Below the pieces are notes generated by a model, which searched no databases, was not told the origin of the DNA, and saw nothing but the letters and a program-made list of their open reading frames with translations. DNA of 35,711 bases from a virus: positions 1 to 35,711 of the IMG/VR virus record IMGVR_UViG_3300035670_000724; one strand, 5' to 3'. Of the stretch, positions 7,016-12,554 are shown in pieces (within the stretch, counting starts at the first letter, position 1; each line of letters opens with the position of its first letter). The position numbers were made by a program, and so were the translations under genes.

Positions 7016-7234
7016 ATGACGCACATTTTGTTTTTGATATTCAGCGCCAGCACCGCATCCGGCCCGACGCATGTGGGCATGCACAGCATGGAATTTGCGA
7101 CCCGCGAAGCCTGCGTCGCTGCCGCAAAAGAGGCCGAAGACCTGACGCGCACATATCGCGTGTCCTGGTCGAAAATGGACTGGAAATGTCTGCCCAAAGG
7201 CAACGCCCCGACGGAACCGTCGGGAGCGCGATAA
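7016..7234 (+). CDS. Small, probably exported Cys-pair protein, opposite to the early operon
   Basis: 72 residues. The first 15-16 (MTHILFLIFSASTASG) resemble a short signal peptide. The rest has two Cys (in REACVAAAKEAEDL and WKCLPKG), which could form a disulphide in the periplasm. AGGGGA lies 6 bases upstream of the ATG. It is transcribed rightward inside the leftward early unit between cro and the CII-like gene, so expression probably belongs to the lysogenic state, when the leftward promoter is shut. The overlapping leftward frame looks like a shadow. A TATGAT hexamer at 6986-6991 is a weak promoter hint. Function unknown. Confidence 0.55.
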   Translation: MTHILFLIFSASTASGPTHVGMHSMEFATREACVAAAKEAEDLTRTYRVSWSKMDWKCLPKGNAPTEPSGAR

Positions 7235-7236
7235 CG

Positions 7237-7297
7237 CACCCGGCGAATTGCCGGTGAATGCCGCCATGGGCGCAGTCGTCAAAACTGGAATGGCGGC
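7237..7297. other. Two inverted repeats between converging genes
   Basis: CACCCGGC/GCCGGTG (7237-7256, one bulge) and an exact 8-bp pair GCCGCCAT/ATGGCGGC (7260-7267 and 7290-7297, 22-base loop) fill the gap between the end of cro and the end of the rightward small gene. This is where lambda has tR1. No T-run follows, so they are at best weak or Rho-assisted terminators. Confidence 0.4.
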
Positions 7298-7299
7298 GC

Positions 7300-7533
7300 T
7301 CAAGCGGCAACCTGCCCCGACGAACGCACAAAATGCCAGTCAACGTCAGGCAGCAATTCTTCGCAGGTCACCGTGTTGCCGGACTCACGGGCAATCCGCA
7401 CCGCCAGCTCCACCTTGGGGCGGCGGTGCGAATAACATAGCTGCATCAGGTAATCGACACTGGTGCCGCAACGCTCCGCAAAATCGCTGCGTTGCGACCG
7501 TTCCAGCCCGAAAAAATAGTCTTTTAACTTCAT
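7300..7533 (-). CDS. Cro-like repressor (YdaS-type HTH)
   Basis: 77 residues beginning MKLKDYFFGLERSQRSDFAERCGTSVDYLMQLCYSHRRPKVELAVRIARE, a single helix-turn-helix typical of the YdaS/Cro proteins of phages from beta- and gammaproteobacteria. It occupies the cro position: divergent from the repressor and first in the early leftward operon. It should bind the same operators and shut the repressor promoter. The ATG is only about 10 bases from the -10 box with no Shine-Dalgarno, so the mRNA is probably leaderless or nearly so. Confidence 0.8.
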   Translation of the reverse strand: MKLKDYFFGLERSQRSDFAERCGTSVDYLMQLCYSHRRPKVELAVRIARESGNTVTCEELLPDVDWHFVRSSGQVAA

Positions 7534-7543
7534 AATGACCGAA

Positions 7544-7572
7544 ACTTTAGCAATTGCTTTAGAAACAGTCAA
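7544..7572 (-). promoter_or_regulatory. Early leftward promoter (lambda PR analogue)
   Basis: On the minus strand: TTGACT at 7572-7567, a 17-base spacer, TAAAGT at 7549-7544, preceded by TGC (extended -10). Expected transcription start is about 7537-7536, only a few bases before the cro ATG at 7533. The -35 overlaps one palindromic operator and the spacer contains the other. Confidence 0.85.
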
Positions 7573-7583
7573 GCATTTGCTTG
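7549..7583. promoter_or_regulatory. Candidate immunity operators
   Basis: AGCAATTGCT (7549-7558) is a perfect palindrome. CAAGCATTTGCTTG (7570-7583) is symmetric except at its centre. They share the AGCA/TGCT half-site and their centres are 23 bp apart, about two turns, so the dimers would sit on the same DNA face. They cover the spacer and -35 of the early promoter and are the expected targets for the repressor and Cro. Confidence 0.7.
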
Positions 7584-7618
7584 TTTTCAAATCGTCCGGT
7601 CAAGGGGAACATCCGCGC

Positions 7619-8086
7619 ATGGACGTTCATGAAGTCAGGCGAACCAACCTTATTGCCTTGATTAGAAAACGCTTTAACGACAACGCTGCCGCATTTGCGC
7701 GTGCTGTTGCGCGTAGCGATTCCCAAATATCCCAGCTGATCAAGGGCACCCGTAAGATGGGCGAAAAGCAGGTCCGCCGCTTTGAACGCGAACTGCATCT
7801 CTCAAACGGCGTCATGGATCGGGTGGACATGGCCGAAATCAACACCGCCAGGCAAACCCCGCCGGCCTATCTCTCCCAGCACATAGATCCGGAAACTCAG
7901 TCCAGACTGTTACGGCTTTTCGGCAACCTCACCCGCCGACAGCAGGCCACGTTCATCACTGAAATCGAAGCTGCTGTCCGCGCAAATGAAATCATCGTCC
8001 GCGAAGTCGGGCGCCGGCTCTGCCCGCCTGACGACGCCACCGTCGCCAAACACCTGCCGCCACCACCGGGCATAATCAAAAAATAA
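7619..8086 (+). CDS. CI-like prophage repressor without a peptidase domain
   Basis: 155 residues. The N-terminal HTH (NLIALIRKRFNDNAAAFARAVARSDSQISQLIKGTRKMGEKQVRRFERELHL, about 10-60) should bind the operators and keep the early promoter off. The C-terminal part is short and helical (SRLLRLFGNLTRRQQATFITEIEAAVRANEIIV) and has no S24 Ser/Lys autocleavage domain, unlike lambda CI. The frame extends upstream to 7535, but that start would leave no room for promoter and operators. The ATG at 7619 is preceded by AAGGGG at 11 bases. Confidence 0.8.
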   Translation: MDVHEVRRTNLIALIRKRFNDNAAAFARAVARSDSQISQLIKGTRKMGEKQVRRFERELHLSNGVMDRVDMAEINTARQTPPAYLSQHIDPETQSRLLRLFGNLTRRQQATFITEIEAAVRANEIIVREVGRRLCPPDDATVAKHLPPPPGIIKK

Positions 8087-8096
8087 AGGTCAAATC

Positions 8097-8279
8097 ATGT
8101 CCACCACCAGCGGCCTGGCGGTCGCCCTCATGTTCCTTGGCTTCATCGTCGCCATCCTCTGGATATTTCTGCCCTTCGCCGTGTTTTCGATCAAAAACAA
8201 AATCGACAAGGCCATCGACGAACTGCAAAAAACACAGAAACTGCTGACCGAAATCCGCGACAACACCACCCCGAAGTAA
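8097..8279 (+). CDS. Small membrane protein with cytoplasmic coiled tail
   Basis: 60 residues: one membrane segment (about 6-30, GLAVALMFLGFIVAILWIFLPFAVF) then an amphipathic Lys/Asp/Glu helix (IKNKIDKAIDELQKTQKLLTEI). AAAGGTC precedes the ATG. It follows the repressor by 10 bases and precedes a terminator-like hairpin, so it is probably co-transcribed with the repressor in the lysogen. A role in superinfection exclusion is possible but unproven. Confidence 0.65.
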   Translation: MSTTSGLAVALMFLGFIVAILWIFLPFAVFSIKNKIDKAIDELQKTQKLLTEIRDNTTPK

Positions 8280-8301
8280 CCCCAGCCAGCCCGTTCCGAC
8301 A

Positions 8302-8323
8302 CCCGGCAAAATGCCGGGGTTTA
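8302..8323 (+). terminator. Probable terminator after the repressor transcript
   Basis: CCCGGC (8302-8307), an AAAAT loop and GCCGGG (8313-8318), followed by GTTTATC. The stem is strong but the T-run is short, so efficiency is uncertain. It separates the repressor unit from the next promoter. Confidence 0.5.
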
Positions 8324-8331
8324 TCATTTGA

Positions 8332-8360
8332 TTGACTTTTACTTTATCAGTTGATAAAGT
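8332..8360 (+). promoter_or_regulatory. Strong promoter overlapped by a perfect inverted repeat
   Basis: TTGACT (8332-8337), a 17-base spacer and TAAAGT (8355-8360): the same hexamers and spacing as the early leftward promoter. The spacer and -10 are covered by ACTTTATCA-GT-TGATAAAGT (8341-8360), a perfect 9-bp inverted repeat that would be an operator. TTTATCATTTGAT just upstream (8320-8332) resembles a degenerate second copy. The site differs from the immunity operators. It drives the genes starting at 8392. Confidence 0.85.
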
Positions 8361-8391
8361 TGCCCCCGTTACTTCAAAAACGGAGGGCAAC

Positions 8392-8868
8392 ATGCAAACC
8401 CTGCTGGACATCCTCGATTCACTGCAGGCGCACCACTGGGTGCTGGTCATCCTGTGCCTGATCTCGCTTTGCTTCTGCGCCGCCATCATCGTTGCCCTGC
8501 GCCGCAGCCGCGACCCCTTGATCGGCGCCGCCCGCCGCGTCCAATCTGGCGACAAACCCGACTGGCTTCAAGGCACTGCCCTTGCCGTCGCCGTGCTGGG
8601 CCTGTTCACTTGGCTGAACATCCGCGACGCCCGCGTCATCGACCAGACCATCGCCGAACAGCAGCGCATTGATGCCGGTTATCTACCCACCGACCGCGCC
8701 CGCCTCAACGTCAACCTGAACGACTGCCCGCCCCGCACCGACGGCATGACCGACCAGATCGTCATGACCATCGCCACCCACGCCGACCACGGCCCCGTGG
8801 TCACCGGCTGCAGCCGCATCGGGCAGCGGATGTATCAGACGAAACCGCGGGAACAGGTGCGGGGATGA
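8392..8868 (+). CDS. Two-span membrane protein with exported Cys-containing tail
   Basis: 158 residues. Hydrophobic segments lie at about 16-36 (HWVLVILCLISLCFCAAIIVAL) and 61-75 (GTALAVAVLGLFTWL). The C-terminal half is hydrophilic with two Cys (LNDCPPRTDG and VVTGCSRIG). The Shine-Dalgarno GGAGG is 6 bases before the ATG. First gene after the operator-covered promoter, so the transcript should be tightly regulated. The stop overlaps the next start (ATGA). No family recognised. Confidence 0.7.
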   Translation: MQTLLDILDSLQAHHWVLVILCLISLCFCAAIIVALRRSRDPLIGAARRVQSGDKPDWLQGTALAVAVLGLFTWLNIRDARVIDQTIAEQQRIDAGYLPTDRARLNVNLNDCPPRTDGMTDQIVMTIATHADHGPVVTGCSRIGQRMYQTKPREQVRG

Positions 8869-9056
8869 ATGCCGCCTTTGCTTTGTTTTTAATGCTGACC
8901 CTTTGCATTGCGTCAGCCTTGGCAGGCATCGGCGTGGACAATCTGCGTTTTGAATCGCGCAGAAGTTTTGCGGCATTCCTTTTGTGGATGTCCGGCATCG
9001 TATTCGGTGCTATTGCCGCGTATTCCTTGCAGCTGATCGTGGACCGACTGCAATGA
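8865..9056 (+). CDS. Small two-span membrane protein
   Basis: 63 residues: hydrophobic 1-24 (MNAAFALFLMLTLCIASALAGIGV) and 35-56 (AAFLLWMSGIVFGAIAAYSLQL), with a short basic loop (NLRFESRRS). Start and stop both overlap neighbours by ATGA. No family recognised. A membrane partner for the adjacent membrane protein is plausible from the coupling. Confidence 0.6.
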   Translation: MNAAFALFLMLTLCIASALAGIGVDNLRFESRRSFAAFLLWMSGIVFGAIAAYSLQLIVDRLQ

Positions 9057-9292
9057 CCGCCACCGTCACCCGCATCAACGGCCACGACGCCGCCCACGCC
9101 TTGCAACAGCTGCGCCAGGCCCGCGCACAGGTCGCCAGCGCACTGATGCTGGCCGGGCAATACCTTGAACTGGCCCACAAGGTCAGCGCAGTCAACGCCA
9201 TGCCCTATGACATCCCCAGCGGCAAAGCCATCGCCGAAGCCCTCGACACCATAAACCGCGACCTGAACGGCAACCCGCCGCGTCAGGCATAA
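9053..9292 (+). CDS. Small helical protein of unknown function
   Basis: 79 residues, mostly predicted helix (AAHALQQLRQARAQVASALMLAGQYLELAHKVSAV, then SGKAIAEALDTINRDL). Coupled to the preceding gene by an ATGA overlap. Upstream in-frame start codons exist, but the ATG at 9053 gives the overlap. No family recognised. Confidence 0.6.
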   Translation: MTATVTRINGHDAAHALQQLRQARAQVASALMLAGQYLELAHKVSAVNAMPYDIPSGKAIAEALDTINRDLNGNPPRQA

Positions 9293-9309
9293 AACGGACG
9301 AACGCCGAC

Positions 9310-9645
9310 ATGGGAAACATCACCGCCTTGCCCGACGAAGCCGCCGCCCGCAAAGCCATCCCCGTGGCCACCGGCTTCGTTGACTACTTCCCCGACGCCA
9401 TGGCCGCCGTCGCCGAACTCAGCCGCATCGGCAATGATCAGCACAACCCCGGCAAACCACTGCACTGGGATCGCAGCAAATCCGGCGACGAATCCGACGC
9501 GTTAATGCGCCACTTTTTGCAACGCGGAACCATCGACACCGACGGCGTCCGCCACAGCGCAAAGGTCGCCTGGCGGGCGATGGCCATGCTGCAAAAGGAA
9601 ATTGAACAGGCGCGCATCGACGCCAATCATTGCGACACCGACTGA
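9310..9645 (+). CDS. DUF5664-like dATP/dGTP diphosphohydrolase-type protein
   Basis: 111 residues. The pattern FPDAMAAVAELSRIGNDQHNPG...W.R.KSGDESDALMRHFLQRGTIDTDGVRHSAKVAWRAMAMLQKEIE resembles the DUF5664 (dATP/dGTP diphosphohydrolase, N-terminal) family of phage proteins, helical and MazG-like in style, with conserved Asp, His and Glu for metal and nucleotide. Family knowledge suggests a role in nucleotide pools, but activity is not shown by this sequence. It is one of a rightward run of small accessory genes. Confidence 0.65.
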   Translation: MGNITALPDEAAARKAIPVATGFVDYFPDAMAAVAELSRIGNDQHNPGKPLHWDRSKSGDESDALMRHFLQRGTIDTDGVRHSAKVAWRAMAMLQKEIEQARIDANHCDTD

Positions 9646-9646
9646 C

Positions 9647-9976
9647 ATGACCGAAATCACATTATTTTCCAGCACGTTTTTGTTAGTAATGCTGCTGGGG
9701 GTCCAATCCCTCAACGTCAACAACGGCCACCACTGGGCCGCGTTCTGCACCAGCTTCGGCATCGGCGCCAGCAACCTAGTGCTGTTCAAACTTGCCCCCG
9801 AAGCCAACACCACCGAAATGCTGGCCTACCTGCTCGGCGGCCCCTTCGGCATCCTTGCTGCAATGTGGCTGCACCCGCGCCTGGCGCTGTGGTTCAAACG
9901 GCGGGAATGTTCCCGAAAATTTTGCAAGGCCACACTGCGCGGCGGGAACATGAACTGCGGGGCGGATAGGCCATGA
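9647..9976 (+). CDS. Small membrane protein
   Basis: 109 residues. Two hydrophobic stretches lie at about 5-20 and 28-48, and a Gly-rich one at 60-76 (MLAYLLGGPFGILAAMW), then a basic Cys-containing tail. The motif QSLNVNNGHHWAAFCTSFGIGASNLVLFKLAP looks like a conserved phage membrane protein I have seen in other temperate phages without a known role. One base separates it from the previous stop; its own stop overlaps the next start. Confidence 0.65.
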   Translation: MTEITLFSSTFLLVMLLGVQSLNVNNGHHWAAFCTSFGIGASNLVLFKLAPEANTTEMLAYLLGGPFGILAAMWLHPRLALWFKRRECSRKFCKATLRGGNMNCGADRP

Positions 9977-10254
9977 CTGACCACACATGCAGCCACCACT
10001 GCGACCGGCCTCAATGTATCAAGGCACAACGGGATGAAATGCGGGAACGATTGGCTGTGATCGATGGTGGATGGATCAGCGTTACAGTCAATTTGCCTGA
10101 CGATGACCTCTGCGTTCTGATCGCACTCGATGATGGTGAAGTCTGGACCGGATACATCGATGGCGACGGCTGGCGCTATGTGTCCGGCGACAGCATGGAA
10201 TCCAAGGTCACGCACTGGATGCACGTCCCGGAACATCCTGCGGTTGGATTATGA
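9973..10254 (+). CDS. DUF551 domain protein
   Basis: 93 residues. The C-terminal 60 follow the DUF551 pattern: GGWISVTVNLPDDDLCVLIALDDGEVWTGYIDGDGWRYVSG...VTHWMHVPEHP. These small proteins are common in lambdoid phage early and accessory regions; their function is unknown. The N-terminus holds a short His/Cys stretch (CSHHCDRPQC) that may bind metal. It overlaps both neighbours by ATGA. Confidence 0.8.
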   Translation: MTDHTCSHHCDRPQCIKAQRDEMRERLAVIDGGWISVTVNLPDDDLCVLIALDDGEVWTGYIDGDGWRYVSGDSMESKVTHWMHVPEHPAVGL

Positions 10255-10733
10255 CCACCCTGACCCTACAATCCGCCGCCAAGATGCTGAACGTCCACCG
10301 GGAAACCGTGCGCGAACTCGCCGCTGCTGGTACTATCCCCGGCGCGAAGGTCGGGCGGGCGTGGGTCTTCATCGAACAGGATCTGCTGGCCTACATCCGC
10401 AGCCAATACAAAAACAGAGGGAACCGGGAATGCGCCTCTACAAACGCGGCACCATCTGGTGGGCGGATTTCGGACGCGGCCGTCGCCAAAGCACTGGCAC
10501 GGACGACAAGGCCCAGGCCAAACGCTGGGCCGAACATCGTGCCGTTCAACTCTGGGAATCGGAAAAACTTGGCATCGCGCACCACACATGGCGCGAAGGC
10601 ATGCTGGCCTACCTCGACGAATCCCAGCACCTGCGCAGCCTCAATGACACCAAAGACCGGCTGCGCTGGCTCGACGCCGAACTCGGTGAAACTCCACTCC
10701 GTGCCATCAACCAGCAGCGCATCGAACAGCTGA
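10251..10733 (+). CDS. Excisionase-like HTH protein with a long out-of-frame overlap of int
   Basis: 160 residues as an open frame. The first 55 (LQSAAKMLNVHRETVRELAAAGTIPGAKVGRAWVFIEQDLLAYI) are a MerR/excisionase-type helix-turn-helix, fitting a directionality factor just upstream of int. From residue 60 on the frame runs 304 bases inside int in another frame and encodes a Ser/Thr/Pro-rich tail that looks like a translated shadow. The functional protein may be the N-terminal domain with an incidental tail. The start overlaps the DUF551 stop (ATGA). Confidence 0.7.
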   Translation: MTTLTLQSAAKMLNVHRETVRELAAAGTIPGAKVGRAWVFIEQDLLAYIRSQYKNRGNRECASTNAAPSGGRISDAAVAKALARTTRPRPNAGPNIVPFNSGNRKNLASRTTHGAKACWPTSTNPSTCAASMTPKTGCAGSTPNSVKLHSVPSTSSASNS

Positions 10734-11602
10734 TCGGCAACCTGCAAATTACCCGCGCACCCGCCACCGTCAACCGTTACATGGCCGCGCTGGGCGTTGT
10801 CCTGCGCGTCGCCGTCCGCAAAGGCTGGCTGGATGCCGTGCCCCACATCCGCAAACTGAAGGAACGCAACCAGCGCACCCGCTGGATCACGCCGGAACAG
10901 GCCGCCGCGTTATTGAAGGAACTGCCGCCGCACCTGAACACCATGGCCGCATTCGCCCTGATGACCGGCCTGCGCGCATCCAACATTCAAAACCTGCAAT
11001 GGGGCCAGGTCAGCATCGAACGCCGCGTCGCGTGGGTCGCTGCTGATGATTTCAAATCCGGCAAGGCGCACAGCGTGCCGTTGAACGACGCCGCCATCAC
11101 CGTCCTCAACAATCAGCGCGGCGCCCATGATCTGTGGGTTTTCCCCTACGATGGCAAACCAGTCAACAAAGTCAGCACCAGGGCATGGCACAACGCCTGC
11201 CAGCGCGCCGGCATCACCGACCTGCACTTCCATGACCTGCGCCACACCTGGGCCAGCTGGCACGTCCAGCGCGGCACGTCGTTGCAGGAACTGATGATCC
11301 TGGGCGGCTGGTCATCCATCGACATGGTGTTGCGGTACGCACACCTTGCACCGGGCCACGTTGCCAGCCGCGCTGACGCTCTGTGCGGCAATCAGGCCAA
11401 AACCGCGCACAGTGAAAATTCAGCGAAAATGAACAACGCCGACAGCGCAGAAAATAAGAGTGATAACAGTGGGTTAGTGGGGTGGCTGATGGGACTCGAA
11501 CCCACGACAACCGGAATCACAAACCGCAGTCGTTTGAAGCGTGTATGTAGGATATTGATTTTAAAGGCAGAATTTCAGAATGAAATCGCCAAGGCAGCGT
11601 AG
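10430..11602 (+). CDS. int: Tyrosine integrase
   Basis: 390 residues. Catalyses site-specific recombination between attP and a tRNA-His gene. An N-terminal arm-binding region (RLYKRGTIWWADFGRGRRQSTG) and a core-binding domain (about 55-140) precede the catalytic domain. Catalytic residues are visible: R182 in TGLRASNIQNL, K212, H268-D-L-R271-H, W294 in GGWSS (in place of the second His) and nucleophile Y303 in LRYAHLAPGH. AGAGGG lies 9 bases before the ATG. Residues 350-364 (WLMGLEPTTTGIT) are encoded by the attP core, so integration replaces everything after about residue 364. Confidence 0.95.
   Translation: MRLYKRGTIWWADFGRGRRQSTGTDDKAQAKRWAEHRAVQLWESEKLGIAHHTWREGMLAYLDESQHLRSLNDTKDRLRWLDAELGETPLRAINQQRIEQLIGNLQITRAPATVNRYMAALGVVLRVAVRKGWLDAVPHIRKLKERNQRTRWITPEQAAALLKELPPHLNTMAAFALMTGLRASNIQNLQWGQVSIERRVAWVAADDFKSGKAHSVPLNDAAITVLNNQRGAHDLWVFPYDGKPVNKVSTRAWHNACQRAGITDLHFHDLRHTWASWHVQRGTSLQELMILGGWSSIDMVLRYAHLAPGHVASRADALCGNQAKTAHSENSAKMNNADSAENKSDNSGLVGWLMGLEPTTTGITNRSRLKRVCRILILKAEFQNEIAKAA
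11478..11522 (-). other. attP: attP core: 3' half of tRNA-His(GTG)
   Basis: Read on the minus strand, these 45 bases are the tRNA 3' half: anticodon loop TTGTGAT (anticodon GTG), anticodon 3' stem TCCGG, variable loop TTGTC, T-arm GTGGG-TTCGAGT-CCCAT, acceptor strand CAGCCAC, discriminator C and CCA. The C73 discriminator and GTG anticodon identify tRNA-His. Beyond the loop (from 11523) the match to a tRNA stem stops, so this is an attachment core that restores the host gene on integration. Confidence 0.92.
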
Positions 11603-11604
11603 AA

Positions 11605-11656
11605 CAGGCACAAATCACGCACAGACAGCCTGAAACCAGGCACAAATCACGCACAG
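11605..11656 (+). repeat. Tandem 20-bp repeats, candidate integrase arm sites
   Basis: CAGGCACAAATCACGCACAG occurs at 11605-11624 and again, exactly, at 11637-11656 (period 32). A related GCGCACAGTGAAAA lies at about 11404-11417 on the other side of the attP core. Paired short repeats flanking a core are expected as arm-type binding sites. The rest of the gap to 11769 shows no gene or clear terminator. Confidence 0.6.
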
Positions 11657-11769
11657 TTAAAAATCAACGGGTGGCGCGTCGTGCAGCGCGGTCTATGGCT
11701 AGTCTGCCTATGCTTAACACCGTCGCTGCGTCAAGGCCAGGCAGGCTTCAGGCGATTACGACAGCACGT

Positions 11770-12048
11770 TCAATTCGTGCCGCCACCCACCCCCAGCTGC
11801 CCCCTGACCCACTCCTGCAACGCATCCAGCCGATCCCCGCAGCGATGGTGCCGTCCATAATTCGCGGTAACGGTCGCCAGCGCGTCAGCGGCGGTCGGTG
11901 ATGCCGAACCCTCGGCCAGCGCCCGCGGGCGCTCGCAGGCCACCAGCAGGGCTTCGGGCGGGGTCGGGAACGGGGTTAAGGGCTGCACGGTCGTGCACCC
12001 GGCGCCAGTCAGGATCAAGGCACAGGCCAGCAGGGTTCGTTTCAGCAT
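11770..12048 (-). CDS. Rz1: o-spanin lipoprotein (Rz1-like), nested in Rz
   Basis: 92 residues. Signal peptide MLKRTLLACALILTGAGC with lipobox LTGAGC gives a mature lipoprotein anchored in the outer membrane, followed by a Pro-rich segment (TTVQPLTPFPTPPEALL) typical of Rz1. It begins inside the i-spanin gene in another frame and runs past its end, the usual nested arrangement. With the i-spanin it fuses inner and outer membranes in the last lysis step. It is the final gene of the late operon. Confidence 0.85.
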   Translation of the reverse strand: MLKRTLLACALILTGAGCTTVQPLTPFPTPPEALLVACERPRALAEGSASPTAADALATVTANYGRHHRCGDRLDALQEWVRGQLGVGGGTN

Positions 12049-12337
12049 AGTCGGCGACCTCGCGTTCGATGTATTCGGTGTGGATCCGGGTGGCACCGGC
12101 AACCTTGATGTACCGGGTGACCACCCGTTCGGTGACCTTGGCCTGCCGCGCCTTGATCGACTGGGCGGCGGTGAACTGCTCGACCTTGTACGCGTCCAGC
12201 CTGGCCGCCCCCAGCCGATACCCCTGCCAGCCGGTAAACAGCGCCACAGCGGCCACCAGCGCCCCCACAGCCAGCAAAATCGACGGATTGAACAGCGGCA
12301 GGAATGACGGCAGAAACCGCCCGATCAGGGACAGCAT
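11885..12337 (-). CDS. Rz: i-spanin (Rz-like)
   Basis: 150 residues. An N-terminal membrane anchor (about 15-38, FNPSILLAVGALVAAVALFTGWQGY) precedes a periplasmic helical stretch (AARLDAYKVEQFTAAQSIKARQAKVTERVVTRYI). The second half is encoded where Rz1 overlaps it and is low-complexity. Its ATG overlaps the preceding stop (TGATG). Forms the inner-membrane half of the spanin complex. Confidence 0.8.
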   Translation of the reverse strand: MLSLIGRFLPSFLPLFNPSILLAVGALVAAVALFTGWQGYRLGAARLDAYKVEQFTAAQSIKARQAKVTERVVTRYIKVAGATRIHTEYIEREVADYAETNPAGLCLDPDWRRVHDRAALNPVPDPARSPAGGLRAPAGAGRGFGITDRR

Positions 12338-12534
12338 CAGGACTCCGCCCCCGCCACATCCACCGGCACGCAGGACAAGGCATAACCCTGCCCGGATGGC
12401 AGGTTTGATTTTGCATTAGGCGCCAGCCGGTCCTGCTCGGTGATGCAGGTCAGCATGTTGTCAAAGGGCTGCACCGCCATCAGGTGCGCGCCGTCGTTCG
12501 TCACAAAAACCAGAATCAGCAGGGCTTTGATCAT
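12337..12534 (-). CDS. Small exported-looking protein of unknown function
   Basis: 65 residues. The first 12 residues are hydrophobic (MIKALLILVFVT). Two Cys (MLTCITEQDR and ALSCVPVD) could form a disulphide outside the cytoplasm. It is coupled to the i-spanin and sits in the lysis region. No family recognised. A lysis-accessory role is only positional inference. Confidence 0.55.
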   Translation of the reverse strand: MIKALLILVFVTNDGAHLMAVQPFDNMLTCITEQDRLAPNAKSNLPSGQGYALSCVPVDVAGAES

Positions 12535-12554
12535 GTGCTCACCTTTTGGGTTGT

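Noticed and set aside
7535-7618. N-terminal extension of the repressor from an ATG at 7535
   Set aside because: It would begin one base from the cro start and occupy the promoter and operators; the HTH fold begins after the ATG at 7619.
11478-11522. A tRNA-His gene
   Set aside because: Only the 3' half matches. The D-arm, 5' acceptor strand and 5' anticodon stem are absent, so it is an attachment site.
11671-11901. Plus-strand gene between int and the spanins
   Set aside because: Most of it lies opposite the spanin gene, with no Shine-Dalgarno or recognisable domain.
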